Counted from the first letter of the stretch, positions 16,703 through 26,114 are shown. The stretch: 64,000 nt of DNA from SZUA-35 sp965530755 (GCA_965530755.1 CBESNA010000005.1:74525-138524); one strand, 5' to 3'. Translations and numbers: made by a program. The notes: generated by a model from the letters alone, not told the origin.

Positions 16703-18640
16703 GTGAAGCAGCCGGCCATTGACGATCTCGAGCTGAAAGCCGCGATCCGAGTCGAGCGATTTCGGTTCTTCTTCGCCAACCGCTGGGGCGGCCCGGTCGG
16801 AACGTTCTTCGCCGTCGCGCTCTACTCCACGATCATCTCAGCAGCGGGCCACCCACCCCGCGGTCTTGCCTGGTGGGCGATCGGCATGCTCACCGTGATG
16901 GTGCTGATGGCCGCCACCGTGGTCCTGCCGCCGCTCGTCGCTGCGAGGAATGACGAAGGTCTGCCGTCAGCCACGAGGTGGCTGCAAATTCTCACCGGCA
17001 TCGGGTACGGAAGTCTGATGTGGCTCGACCTCGAACTCACTCGCACCACAGAGTTTCGTTGGATAACGCTCGCGATGATCTTTGCAGTGAGCGCTGGCGT
17101 GTTGTCCGGTTTGTCCGGTGTCAACTCGCTCAGCAAGCTGACTCTCATCCCGATGTGTGTCGGGGCTTCGTCAGCCCTACTGGTTGCCGGTCAACCGATC
17201 ATGGCGCTCAGCGTTGCTGTCTTTGCCGGCATCGCTCTGCGCAGCCTGGCCGAGAACGACAAGCTCTGGGTCGAGCTCATCGTGTTGCGGATCATCTCGA
17301 ATCGAGTGGCCGAGGAGAACGTCTGGGCAGCAACCCATGATCCGCTGACCGAACTCCTGAATCGTGCCGGCGTGATGCAGCATCTCGCCGAACGAGCTGA
17401 TGAGCCCGACCACCCGATCAGCCTCATGTTCATCGACCTCGACCACTTCAAGGAGGTCAACGACCGATTCGGACACGCAGGCGGTGACCTGGTCCTCGCC
17501 GAGACCGCACGGCGGTTGCGCAAATCCCTGAGGAACGACGACGTCGTCGGACGACTCGGCGGTGACGAGTTCGTCGTCGCACTCAGCGCGGCGTACGACA
17601 AGGCCACCTCGGCTCGGTTGGCCAACCGGATCATCGATGATCTCGAACGACCGATGGCGAGCACTGACGGAGACGACATCTATCTCTCGGCCAGCGTGGG
17701 CATTGCCACGCTCTCGCCGTCAGAAGCTACGCCGGAGCAACTCCTGCTGGATGCCGATCACGCGATGTACCGGGCTAAGAAGACGGGACGCCGTCAAGTC
17801 GTCCACTTCGACAACGAGCTTCGGGACGAGCTACACGAGCGGAGTGGCCTCGAGACACACCTTCGGCGCGCCGTTCGCGAAGGCTCGATCGAAGCAGACG
17901 CCCAACCCATGTTCTCCCTCGAAACCGGGAACGTCCGGGCGGTCGAACTGCTGGCCCGATGGCGGCTGCCAGGAGGCGCGACAGTCACGCCGAGCGTCTT
18001 CATCCCGTTGGCCGAGGACATCGGCCTCATCGGTGATCTCACACGCCAGATGCTCCGAACTGCGGGCAGGATGCTCCAAACCTGGTCAGACGATCCGATC
18101 CTGCGAAACGCCAGCGTGACCGTGAACGTGTCTCCCGTCGAGTTCGCCAGAGGACGTCTGGTTCAGTCCGTCGCCGACACCATCACCGAGTTCGCCATCG
18201 AACCAGGACAACTCTTCCTGGAACTCACCGAATCGCATGAACTCGTCGGTGACGAGAGCGACCTGGGCCAGTTCCAGAAGTTGCAGGCTCTCGGTGTTCG
18301 CTTCGCCATCGACGACTTCGGAACCGGCTACTCATCTCTCGATCAGCTTCTGAAACTGCCGATCGACGCTGTGAAACTCGATCTGAGCCTCATTGCGAAG
18401 CTCGGCACCGACCCGAGGCAGACCGCACTGGTACGGAGCATCCACGAGCTCGCAGCAGTCGTCGGCAACAGCGTGGTCATCGAAGGCGTGGAGACCGCCG
18501 CTCAGTTGGCCGAGTTGGAGATGATCGGAGCGACCCTGGCGCAGGGCTACTACCTGTGCAGACCCGTTCCCGTCGATGAGTTGGCTGATCATCTCGCAGC
18601 CTTGCGTGTGGACCGCTCCGTGCTCGACTTGGATCGTTAG
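16703..18640 (+). CDS. membrane GGDEF-EAL protein (cyclic di-GMP turnover), ELL variant of the EAL motif
   Basis: A 645-residue protein with about six transmembrane helices (residues 30-185), a GGDEF domain and an EAL domain. GGDEF is intact at 286-290, with an RNDD inhibitory (I-site) motif five residues before it, so diguanylate cyclase activity with product feedback is expected. The EAL signature reads ELL (415-417, in VELLARWR), while the other phosphodiesterase markers are present (ELTES, DDFGTGYSSL, a Lys in VKLDLSL, VIEGVET). The GTG start has GATCCT six bases upstream. The stop overlaps the stop of the convergent helD gene by four bases. Confidence 0.9.
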   Translation: MKQPAIDDLELKAAIRVERFRFFFANRWGGPVGTFFAVALYSTIISAAGHPPRGLAWWAIGMLTVMVLMAATVVLPPLVAARNDEGLPSATRWLQILTGIGYGSLMWLDLELTRTTEFRWITLAMIFAVSAGVLSGLSGVNSLSKLTLIPMCVGASSALLVAGQPIMALSVAVFAGIALRSLAENDKLWVELIVLRIISNRVAEENVWAATHDPLTELLNRAGVMQHLAERADEPDHPISLMFIDLDHFKEVNDRFGHAGGDLVLAETARRLRKSLRNDDVVGRLGGDEFVVALSAAYDKATSARLANRIIDDLERPMASTDGDDIYLSASVGIATLSPSEATPEQLLLDADHAMYRAKKTGRRQVVHFDNELRDELHERSGLETHLRRAVREGSIEADAQPMFSLETGNVRAVELLARWRLPGGATVTPSVFIPLAEDIGLIGDLTRQMLRTAGRMLQTWSDDPILRNASVTVNVSPVEFARGRLVQSVADTITEFAIEPGQLFLELTESHELVGDESDLGQFQKLQALGVRFAIDDFGTGYSSLDQLLKLPIDAVKLDLSLIAKLGTDPRQTALVRSIHELAAVVGNSVVIEGVETAAQLAELEMIGATLAQGYYLCRPVPVDELADHLAALRVDRSVLDLDR

Positions 18641-20733
18641 CGCAAGAAGTCAGGCAGTGGCTCGGTGTGCAGCAACGTGAGTCGTTTGGTCGACCGGGTG
18701 ACCGCGACGTAGAGCGAGCGGGCGCCTTGCTGTTCTTCGCGCAGAATGCGGTTCGGTTCCATCACGACAGTCGCATCCACTTCGAGGCCTTTCACCAGGC
18801 TCACCGGCACGACCGTGATTGGCGAGGTGAAGCCGTCTCGACGGGCACGGCCGACGGCGACACCGGCGGCCTCGAATGCATCCACCACGTCGTCGTAGGC
18901 AGAAGTGGCGCACACCACGGCGACGTTGCCGTGATCGAGTGCCGCCAGTTCCTCGACCGCCCGCTCGATGGTGCGGGCATCGAGGGTCCCTGGGGCGACC
19001 TGCACGATCTCGGGCACGTCGCCGTCAGAACGAACGGCCGTCGGCGGATCGAGTTGGGGAGCAGCCACCTTCAGGACCCTGGCCGCCAGATCCATCGTGG
19101 GACCGGGAATGCGATAGCCGACGGTGAGCTCACGATGCCTCGGCTCGCGACGATCGGGAAGGTGCTCGAGGATCTCGTCCCAGTGATCATGGGCCCACGC
19201 TCCGGTGCTCTGCGCGATGTCGCCGACAACGGTCATTGATCCGTTCAGCGAGCGACGGGTCAGCATGCGCAGCTGCATCGGCGACAGGTCCTGCGCCTCG
19301 TCGACCACGATGTGTCCGTACGTGCGGATCTCGTCGACGTCGTGCTTCTTCGGTCGAGGTCCGAGATGCTCGAACGCTTCGTCGAGCACGGGGACGTCGT
19401 CGACGGTCCACAGGACCTTCGTTGCGTCGTGGTCCGGGTGCCATGGTCGGTGGAGGGCGTCACGCTCCTCCGCGGTCAATGACACACCCGCCGACTCGAT
19501 CAGCGACCGGGACCCGTAGAGATCATGGATCAACATCGCCGGCGACAACACCGGCCACATCCAGTTGATGGCGGAGCGGACGTCGATGGTGTCGCCGAGT
19601 TCCTCGCGCACCTCGGAAACGTCGACTCCGTCCGGGTGTGATGCAGCCAGCGCGTCGAACACAGAGTTCACCACGAACTTGCGGGCCGCATTGTGAGACC
19701 GGTACCTGCGGCGTGCCTCTTTGACAATCCGCTCGGACTCATGCACACGCAGGCGGAGGTAGCGTGCGCCCAGACCGACGATCAGATCCTTGCGCAGTGG
19801 CCGCTGACGGTCGCGAACCGCTCGGCGCACCGTCTTCACCATCTTGAGATCGCCCTTGATCCGACCCGTTTCCGGCTGGTCGCGACCCTGGGTCCGGATA
19901 CCGGGGACCAGATCGGGCAACACCGACAGCTCGACACCGGCCTCGCCGAGCGAAGGCAGGACCTGTTCGATGTAACCGAGGAAGAGCCGGTTGGGCCCGA
20001 CGACCAGCAGGCCCTGTCCCTCGAGCGGGAAGCGGTGGGTGTAAAGCAGGTAGGCCGCACGATGAAGCGCCACCACCGTCTTGCCGGTGCCCGGGCCGCC
20101 TTGCACCACGAGAACACCGGGCATCGGGGCACGGATGATCTCGTCCTGCTCGGCCTGGATCGTGCCGACGATGTCGGAGAGTCGTCCGGTTCGGCTGGTC
20201 TCGAGCGCAGCGACCAGCGCGCCCTGACCCCGCAGCTCACGACCGTTGACCGTGGCCGCTTGCCTACCGGCGGCATCACCCAAGAACTCGTCCTCGAGGC
20301 CGAGAAGCTCTCGACCACGCGAGATGAAGTACCGGCGACGCACGAGCCCCTGGGGGTCTCGACCGGTCGCCCGGTAGAACGCCTCGGCCACGGGCGCCCG
20401 CCAGTCGACGATCAGCGGTTCGTGGTCCAGGGCCGCCACCGCGACGCGGCCGATGTGGTAGCTGCCGGCGCCCGCATTCTCAGCCTGGTCGATGCGGCCG
20501 AAGCAGAGGGAACGATCGCCGATGTCGAGATCGGTCAGGCGGTTCGCTATCTGCTCGTTGATGACCTCGCGCTCCCACCGAGCCTGATTGGTTCCGCCCT
20601 CGCCGACCTCGACCATCTTCTTGAGCGCGATCGCTTCTTGGCGAGCCGCGTCGAGACGGGCAAAAGCCCGGTCGAGATGAGCTTGCTCTTCAGCCAGTTC
20701 TGGATGTGAACTGACCGAGCCCGTATCCGTCAT
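18637..20733 (-). CDS. helD: HelD-like RNA polymerase recycling ATPase (UvrD/Rep-like)
   Basis: A 698-residue superfamily 1 ATPase. The N-terminal coiled coil (LAEEQAHLDRAFARLDAARQEAI) is the arm that HelD inserts into RNA polymerase. Walker A GGPGTGKT is at 212-219, VVDEAQDLSPMQLRML is the DEAQD motif II, and the C-terminal RecA half ends with LYVAVTRSTKRL. HelD removes stalled RNA polymerase from DNA and in actinobacteria can contribute to rifampicin tolerance. A small inverted repeat GCCAC-AAT-GTGGC (20746-20758) lies just upstream of the ATG. Confidence 0.88.
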   Translation of the reverse strand: MTDTGSVSSHPELAEEQAHLDRAFARLDAARQEAIALKKMVEVGEGGTNQARWEREVINEQIANRLTDLDIGDRSLCFGRIDQAENAGAGSYHIGRVAVAALDHEPLIVDWRAPVAEAFYRATGRDPQGLVRRRYFISRGRELLGLEDEFLGDAAGRQAATVNGRELRGQGALVAALETSRTGRLSDIVGTIQAEQDEIIRAPMPGVLVVQGGPGTGKTVVALHRAAYLLYTHRFPLEGQGLLVVGPNRLFLGYIEQVLPSLGEAGVELSVLPDLVPGIRTQGRDQPETGRIKGDLKMVKTVRRAVRDRQRPLRKDLIVGLGARYLRLRVHESERIVKEARRRYRSHNAARKFVVNSVFDALAASHPDGVDVSEVREELGDTIDVRSAINWMWPVLSPAMLIHDLYGSRSLIESAGVSLTAEERDALHRPWHPDHDATKVLWTVDDVPVLDEAFEHLGPRPKKHDVDEIRTYGHIVVDEAQDLSPMQLRMLTRRSLNGSMTVVGDIAQSTGAWAHDHWDEILEHLPDRREPRHRELTVGYRIPGPTMDLAARVLKVAAPQLDPPTAVRSDGDVPEIVQVAPGTLDARTIERAVEELAALDHGNVAVVCATSAYDDVVDAFEAAGVAVGRARRDGFTSPITVVPVSLVKGLEVDATVVMEPNRILREEQQGARSLYVAVTRSTKRLTLLHTEPLPDFLR

Positions 20734-20803
20734 GCGCCCCCAACTGCCACAATGTGGCCTTCGATGCTAGTGGCGACGGATGGCTTCAACGACCGTCGGG
20801 CAC

Positions 20804-21439
20804 TCAGGGGGTTCCGATGCGGGGCAGCGGCCAGTAGCGAAGGAACGCTTCGCCTTCGATCCGGTCGACGTCGATCGGGCCGAACACTCGGCTGTCGGTG
20901 CTGTCGTTCCGGTTGTCGCCCATCACGAACACGTGGCCGGCCGGCACGTCAATGGGTGCGAAGTCGCCGATGCTCACGTCGGCATCGAGGTAGGGCTCGA
21001 GAAGAGCCTCGCCGTTGACGAAGACCTGATTGTCGTGCCCCTCGACGACATCCCCGGGCAGCCCGATCACTCGCTTGATGAGGTCGTCGTATGGCGACGC
21101 GAGCGTTTCAGGCCGTTCGAACACCACGATGTCGCCCCTCTCGACGTCGCCGAAGTGGTAGCTGAGCTTGTTCACCAGCAGCCGATCACGGATCTCGAGC
21201 GAGCCCTCCATCGACGCCGACGGGATCGAGAAGGCCTGCAGGAGGTAGGTGCGAACGATCAGCGCGACCACGATCGCTCCGACGAGAACCGCGATCCACT
21301 CGATCACGGTGCGGAGCGCGCTCGGCCTCTCTGGAGCCTCGGTGTCGTTCGGGCTCTCAGGCGTCTCCGGGGCGTCGGTCGTGCCGATGATGGCGAACCC
21401 CTTCTCGGTGTTCTCTAGGTTTGCCTCGTCGACCGACAC
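20804..21439 (-). CDS. lepB: type I signal peptidase
   Basis: A 211-residue membrane protease that removes signal peptides from exported proteins. It has an acidic cytoplasmic N-terminus, one transmembrane helix (about 46-64) and the catalytic dyad: Ser76 in SIPSASMEGSL and Lys122 in LIKRVIGLPGD. The later box MGDNRNDSTDSR is also conserved. The frame continues upstream to ATG 21562, but that start would overlap the divergent HAD gene. GTG 21439 has TAGCGT seven bases before it and gives a normal N-terminus, so it was chosen. Confidence 0.9.
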   Translation of the reverse strand: MSVDEANLENTEKGFAIIGTTDAPETPESPNDTEAPERPSALRTVIEWIAVLVGAIVVALIVRTYLLQAFSIPSASMEGSLEIRDRLLVNKLSYHFGDVERGDIVVFERPETLASPYDDLIKRVIGLPGDVVEGHDNQVFVNGEALLEPYLDADVSIGDFAPIDVPAGHVFVMGDNRNDSTDSRVFGPIDVDRIEGEAFLRYWPLPRIGTP

Positions 21440-21530
21440 CCCCAGGACGCTAACCCGCAGGCGATCCTGCGCCACGGAGCCTTCGAGCATGGAGCGCATC
21501 AGACAGATGGGCCTCGACCACACTGAGACG

Positions 21531-22061
21531 GTGCCGAATCCGAACAACGCTGCACCGATCACAACCGTCCTGCTCGATCTCGACGGAGTGATCCGCCACT
21601 TCGACCCCGATCACGTCGCCAGTGTCGAGACAGCAGCAGGGCTCGAACCAGGGTCATTGGAAGCGGCAGCGTTCAGCGAGGGACTCATCGAGCTCCTCAT
21701 CACCGGCAGGATCAGCCGAGCGGACTGGACTCGGGAGGTCGGGGCAGCGGTGGGCAATCTCGATGCGGCCACGAATTGGTTGGACGTGAAGGGCGACATC
21801 GACGCGGCGATGATCGAGTTGATCGACGAACTGCGCTCCGGGCGCATCACGGTGGCGATCCTCACCAACGGCACCGACACGATTCCGGCCGAACTCGACG
21901 AGCTCGGTGTCACGCCTCACGTTGACGCCATCTTCAACACCGCCGATTCTGAGCGCAAGATGAGCGGTGTCATCGAACTCGGCATGACCGTGCACCCCTT
22001 CGTCGGCGTTGCCGACCTCCGTCGCCGATTGCGCGAATTGGGCTTGTTGACGACGCCGTGA
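21531..22061 (+). CDS. HAD-like hydrolase with internal deletion of catalytic motifs
   Basis: A 176-residue protein of the haloacid dehalogenase superfamily. Motif I (LLDLDGVIRHFD) and motif II (ILTNGTDT) are intact. Directly after AIFNTA the sequence reads DSERKMSGVIELGMTVHPFVG, which is what normally follows motif IV. About 30 residues that should carry the motif III lysine and most of the acidic motif IV are missing without loss of frame. The protein is therefore probably inactive or altered. GTG 21531 was chosen because CACACT ends six bases before it; ATG 21507 is the alternative. It lies upstream of hemE on the same strand. Confidence 0.7.
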   Translation: MPNPNNAAPITTVLLDLDGVIRHFDPDHVASVETAAGLEPGSLEAAAFSEGLIELLITGRISRADWTREVGAAVGNLDAATNWLDVKGDIDAAMIELIDELRSGRITVAILTNGTDTIPAELDELGVTPHVDAIFNTADSERKMSGVIELGMTVHPFVGVADLRRRLRELGLLTTP

Positions 22062-22113
22062 TCGGCTGCAGGCGCCCTCCGGCACCTGCAGTCGGCAGAT
22101 ACCGTTGTTGTCC

Positions 22114-23199
22114 GTGCCAAGTCGCCCCGATCACTCACAATCTGCGTTCATCAAGGCGTGCCGACAGGAACCGCACGACCGCGTGCCGGTGTGGTTCATG
22201 CGCCAGGCCGGCCGGTCGCTACCCGAATACAAGGCAATACGAGGTGAGGGCACGATCCTGCACGCCATTCAAGACCCCGAACGGGCCGCCGAGATCACGC
22301 TCCAGCCAGTCCGTCGCTACGGGGTCGACGCCGCCATCCTCTTCAGCGACATCGTCACCCCGGTGTTCGCCGTCGGCTTCGGCATCGACATCACCCCCGG
22401 TGTCGGTCCCACCTGCGAGCAGCCGTTCGCGTCTGCCGCCGACCTCGACCGAATCCGGCCGCTGGAACCTGACGATCTCTGGTTCCAGACCGAGACTGTT
22501 GGTCGGCTCGCCGAGGAACTGACCATTCCGCTGATCGGGTTCGCCGGCGGTCCGTTCACGCTTGCTTCCTACATGATCGAGGGTAAGCCATCGCGCGACT
22601 ACGCCAAGGTCAAGTCGTTGATGATGGGCGACCCCGATCTGTGGCACGAGCTCTGCGACCGACTCGCCGACCTCGCCATCGGCACGCTCACCAACCAGGT
22701 CGAGAATGGTGCGTCCGCCATCCAGCTGTTCGACTCCTGGGCCGGAGCCCTACGGCCGGAGCACTACCGCGACTACGTGCTACCCCACTCGACCAAGATC
22801 CTGTCTGCCATGGACGAGCTCGGTGTGCCGAAGATCCATTTCGGGATCACCACCGGCGAGTTGCTCGATCAGATCGCAGCGGCCGGGGCGGACGTCGTCG
22901 GTGTCGACTGGCGTACTCGCCTCGCCGATGCACGGAAACGCACTGGCGGTCGCGTCGCACTCCAGGGCAACCTCGATCCTGCGCTGCTGCTCGCCCCGTG
23001 GAACGTCCTCCAGACCGAGGTTCGTCGCGTCCTCGACGACAACGGCGGCCACCCCGGACACATCTTCAACCTCGGGCACGGCGTCCTTCCGCAGGTAGAC
23101 CCCGAGCAGCTCCTCCGAGTCGTCGAATTGGTACACGCCGAGGGCCGGACCGACGGGCCCTTTGATGAGACGACTCCCCTCGGTACGGCGGCCGGCTGA
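22114..23199 (+). CDS. hemE: uroporphyrinogen decarboxylase
   Basis: A 361-residue cytoplasmic enzyme that converts uroporphyrinogen III to coproporphyrinogen III. The N-terminal VPVWFMRQAGRSLPEY contains the conserved arginines, IGFAGGPFTLASYMIEG is the second signature, and GVDWR and GNLDPALL are also typical. It is the first gene of a hemE-hemY-lnt operon; hemY begins one base after its stop. GTG 22114 gives a normal-length start; TTG 22105 is a less likely alternative. Product and partner genes suit the coproporphyrin-dependent haem route, together with hemQ at 55.6 kb. Confidence 0.95.
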   Translation: MPSRPDHSQSAFIKACRQEPHDRVPVWFMRQAGRSLPEYKAIRGEGTILHAIQDPERAAEITLQPVRRYGVDAAILFSDIVTPVFAVGFGIDITPGVGPTCEQPFASAADLDRIRPLEPDDLWFQTETVGRLAEELTIPLIGFAGGPFTLASYMIEGKPSRDYAKVKSLMMGDPDLWHELCDRLADLAIGTLTNQVENGASAIQLFDSWAGALRPEHYRDYVLPHSTKILSAMDELGVPKIHFGITTGELLDQIAAAGADVVGVDWRTRLADARKRTGGRVALQGNLDPALLLAPWNVLQTEVRRVLDDNGGHPGHIFNLGHGVLPQVDPEQLLRVVELVHAEGRTDGPFDETTPLGTAAG

Positions 23200-23200
23200 G

Positions 23201-24571
23201 ATGCCGAGTGCTGCGATCATCGGGGGCGGGATCTCCGGCCTCTGCGCCGCTCACGACCTGCACAACGCCGGCTGGAATGTCGTGGTCCACGAAGCCAGTG
23301 ATCGGCTCGGAGGCAAGATCTGGTCCTCTCCGGTCGGCGATCGCATCGTCGACTCCGGGCCAGACACGTTCCTTGCCCGAGTCCCGCAGGGCAAGCAGCT
23401 CTGCACCGAGCTCGGGCTCAGCGACGAACTCGTCGCCCCGGTGTCCCCGGTCCCCGCGTACTTCCATCGCGATGGCAAGCTCTGTCCCATACCGGCCGGA
23501 ACCGTGTTGGGGGTGCCGACCGATCTCGAAGCGCTCGCCGCATCCGGTGCGGTCTCGCCTGATGGGGTGGCCCGAGCCGCAGAAGACCTGACCCTTCCTG
23601 CCACGGACCTCTACGACCGCGCCGGCGTAGAGGTCAGCGTCGGAGCGTACTGTCGGGCCCGCCTCGGCGATGAAGTCACCGAACGCCTCATCGACCCACT
23701 CATCGGCGGGATCAACGCCTCGGACATCGATCGGCTCAGCTTGCGGTCAGGGGCGCCCCAACTGTGGAACGCTGCGCAGCGGCATCGCTCGATCATCGAG
23801 GGACTTCGGGTTATGCGACCATCGGTGGGAGCGACGCTCGGCTCCGCCGGCACGAACGAGCCAGTTTTCCTGAGCCTTCCCGGGGGCCTCGACCGGATCA
23901 TCACCGAGCTCGCCGCTCGCCTGCCGGCCAAATCGATCCGACTGGAATCACCCATCAGCGAGATCGGCGCCATCACGATCGACGGCCGGCCAGTCGACCA
24001 CATCATCATCGGCACCCCGGCCAACGTCGCCGCCGACCTCACCCGCTCGTTGTCGCCCGCTGCCGCTGACCTGCTGTCGACCATCGAGTACGCCTCGGTC
24101 GCTCAGGCCACGATCGAACTCCCGATCGAGGCGGTCGACCCCGTTCTCGATGCATCCGGCATTCTCTTCCCGCGCGTCGACGGTGGCGTCATGACTGCCT
24201 CCACTTGGTTCAGCACGAAGTGGGCCCACTACGCCCGACCCGGACACGTCCTGATCCGCCTGACGTCCGGTCGCTTCGGCGACACGCGCGCCCTCGGGTT
24301 CGATGACGATGAGCTCGTCAGCCATCTACTCGACGAGCTTCGTTCGGTGATCGACATCACTGCGCAGCCAACGGCGACCCGAGTTCACCGCTGGCTCGAC
24401 GCCTTCCCCCAATACACGCCAGGTCATGCCGATCGAGTCGACTCGATCATGGACACCCTGGCCGCCGATGCACCCAACGTGCATCTGGTCGGCGCTGCGT
24501 ATCGCGGCATCGGCATTCCGGCGTGCATCGAGGGCGGTCGCTCATTGGCCGACCGACTGGTCGCTGCGTGA
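23201..24571 (+). CDS. hemY: coproporphyrinogen III oxidase / protoporphyrinogen oxidase (HemY/CgoX)
   Basis: A 456-residue FAD-dependent oxidase. The dinucleotide fold AAIIGGGISGLCAAHDL starts at residue 4, followed by the Glu of VVHEASDRLGGKI. GGLDRIITEL is in the middle and the C-terminal flavin motif is VHLVGAAYRGIGIPACIEGG. In actinobacteria this enzyme oxidises coproporphyrinogen III to coproporphyrin III. ATG 23201 is one base after the hemE stop, so it was chosen over the upstream ATG at 23162. Its stop overlaps the lnt start (GTGA). Confidence 0.93.
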   Translation: MPSAAIIGGGISGLCAAHDLHNAGWNVVVHEASDRLGGKIWSSPVGDRIVDSGPDTFLARVPQGKQLCTELGLSDELVAPVSPVPAYFHRDGKLCPIPAGTVLGVPTDLEALAASGAVSPDGVARAAEDLTLPATDLYDRAGVEVSVGAYCRARLGDEVTERLIDPLIGGINASDIDRLSLRSGAPQLWNAAQRHRSIIEGLRVMRPSVGATLGSAGTNEPVFLSLPGGLDRIITELAARLPAKSIRLESPISEIGAITIDGRPVDHIIIGTPANVAADLTRSLSPAAADLLSTIEYASVAQATIELPIEAVDPVLDASGILFPRVDGGVMTASTWFSTKWAHYARPGHVLIRLTSGRFGDTRALGFDDDELVSHLLDELRSVIDITAQPTATRVHRWLDAFPQYTPGHADRVDSIMDTLAADAPNVHLVGAAYRGIGIPACIEGGRSLADRLVAA

Positions 24572-26091
24572 CGACGACCGGTCTTCGTGAAGCGCAGCCC
24601 AACCCAACGATGATCCGACGCCGGATCCCCGTCTGGCTGCGGTGTGCTGTCGCCGGGATCTGCATCGCCGGTTCGGTGCCCCCTTGGGGATGGTGGCCGC
24701 TGGCGTTCGTGGGTTTCGCGATCGTCGATCGACTGCTGGTGAACACCACGTACAAGCAGCGCTTCCGGCGCATGTGGACCGTGAGTGTGTGGTGGCTCGG
24801 GCCGGCGATGCTCTGGATGATCGACCTCACACCGCCCGGCTATGTCGTCGCTGTCCTGCTCTATTCGGCGTACTACGGCGCCGCCGCTGCGCTGACACCT
24901 CCCGACGCACGACGACGGTGGGTCTTCCCGGGAGCGTTCGCCGTCGCCGAGCTCGCACGCTGGTATTGGCCGTTCGGCGGAGTACCGCTCGCCAACGTCG
25001 CCCTGAGCCAGGTGGATTCACCCCTCGGCCAGACCGCCCGGTTGTTCGGTCCGCTGTTCGTGATCATCCTCGTCATCGTGATCGGCCAGGCCCTGGCCGC
25101 TGTCCTCGTCGAACGTGAGACCACGGCGCCTCGCATCGCCGGCGCGGTGATCCTGGTGTCGCTCGCCGCTGCGTGGCTGCACCCTCGTGCCGACGTGGTC
25201 GGCCAGCTCGACGCGGCCGTCGTTCAAGGCGGCGGACCGACCCGGACCCGAGCGTCATCTGATCAGCAGCCGGTCGTCCTGGCTCGACACGTCGAGGCGA
25301 CGCGCCAGATATCCGAGTCCGTCGACCTGGTGCTCTGGCCGGAGAACGTGGTCAACCCCGGTCGCTTCCTCGACATCGACGACGCAGCAGCCGTCGTCGG
25401 CGAGGTCGCCGTCGAACAGGACGCCACCCTGCTGGCCGGCTGGTTCTATCCCGTCAACGACGGAACGGCCACGGTGAACTACCAGGCTGCGGTCACACCG
25501 GCGGGCGAGGAAGTCGACCGATACGACAAGGTGCGGATCGTGCCGTTCGGCGAGTACGTGCCATTGCGAGGACTGATCGAACGATTCAGCAGTGAGATCC
25601 CCAGTCGTGACGTCATCCCGGGAACGGGCCCGGCCGTGGTCGACACCCCGGTCGGCACGATCGGTGTGGCCATCTCGTGGGAGGCCTACTTCGAGCGTCG
25701 CTCACGTGATGCTGTCGAGAACGGGGCGCAGCTGTTGGTGAATCCAACCAACGGTTCGTCGTACTGGCTCACTCAAGTCCACACCCAACAGGTCGCGTCA
25801 AATCAGCTCCGGGCAATCGAAAACGATCGTTGGCTGCTGATGGCTGCACCGACCGGACTGTCGGCGGTGATCAACGCCGACGGCACCTTGCTGCAGCGTT
25901 CGGACATCGGCGAACGCATCGTATTGGAGGCAACGGTCGAGATGCGCAGCGGACGGACCCTGTCCAGCCTCGTCGGATTCTGGCCGGTGCTGATCTACGG
26001 CCTGGCGGCGCTCGCCGCCGCCCGACTCACCCCCGCCCCCACGCCCAGCCCCACCGCCAACCGTTCTGAGGAACTCAGCCCTCAGAACTGA
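24568..26091 (+). CDS. lnt: apolipoprotein N-acyltransferase-like protein (catalytic Cys replaced by Ser)
   Basis: A 507-residue inner-membrane protein with about seven N-terminal transmembrane helices, a nitrilase-like domain and a C-terminal helix. It would add a third acyl chain to lipoproteins. The triad positions are Glu259 (VLWPENVV), Lys321 (YDKVRIVPFGEYVPLR) and Ser370 (AISWEAYF) where Escherichia coli Lnt has the essential Cys387 (ICYE). The codon is TCG, two changes away from a cysteine codon, so a single read error is unlikely. GTG 24568 overlaps the hemY stop. The last codons lie in a repeat shared with the nrtR 3' end. Confidence 0.88.
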   Translation: MTTTGLREAQPNPTMIRRRIPVWLRCAVAGICIAGSVPPWGWWPLAFVGFAIVDRLLVNTTYKQRFRRMWTVSVWWLGPAMLWMIDLTPPGYVVAVLLYSAYYGAAAALTPPDARRRWVFPGAFAVAELARWYWPFGGVPLANVALSQVDSPLGQTARLFGPLFVIILVIVIGQALAAVLVERETTAPRIAGAVILVSLAAAWLHPRADVVGQLDAAVVQGGGPTRTRASSDQQPVVLARHVEATRQISESVDLVLWPENVVNPGRFLDIDDAAAVVGEVAVEQDATLLAGWFYPVNDGTATVNYQAAVTPAGEEVDRYDKVRIVPFGEYVPLRGLIERFSSEIPSRDVIPGTGPAVVDTPVGTIGVAISWEAYFERRSRDAVENGAQLLVNPTNGSSYWLTQVHTQQVASNQLRAIENDRWLLMAAPTGLSAVINADGTLLQRSDIGERIVLEATVEMRSGRTLSSLVGFWPVLIYGLAALAAARLTPAPTPSPTANRSEELSPQN

Positions 26092-26108
26092 GGTTGAGGC
26101 CCCGCAGA
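26057..26108. repeat. direct repeat copy 1 (left side of the NAD-kinase/SPFH/nrtR block)
   Basis: A 37-bp segment (26057-26093) matches 28863-28899 with three mismatches in the same orientation, and after an unrelated 8-base stretch the CCGCAGA box is again shared (26102-26108 and 28908-28914). It contains short inverted repeats (CTGAG-GAA-CTCAG and CCTCAG-AA-CTGAGG). It covers the lnt stop codon and the gap to the convergent NAD-kinase-like gene, so it could serve as a bidirectional terminator. Confidence 0.75.
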
Positions 26109-26114
26109 ACGTGG

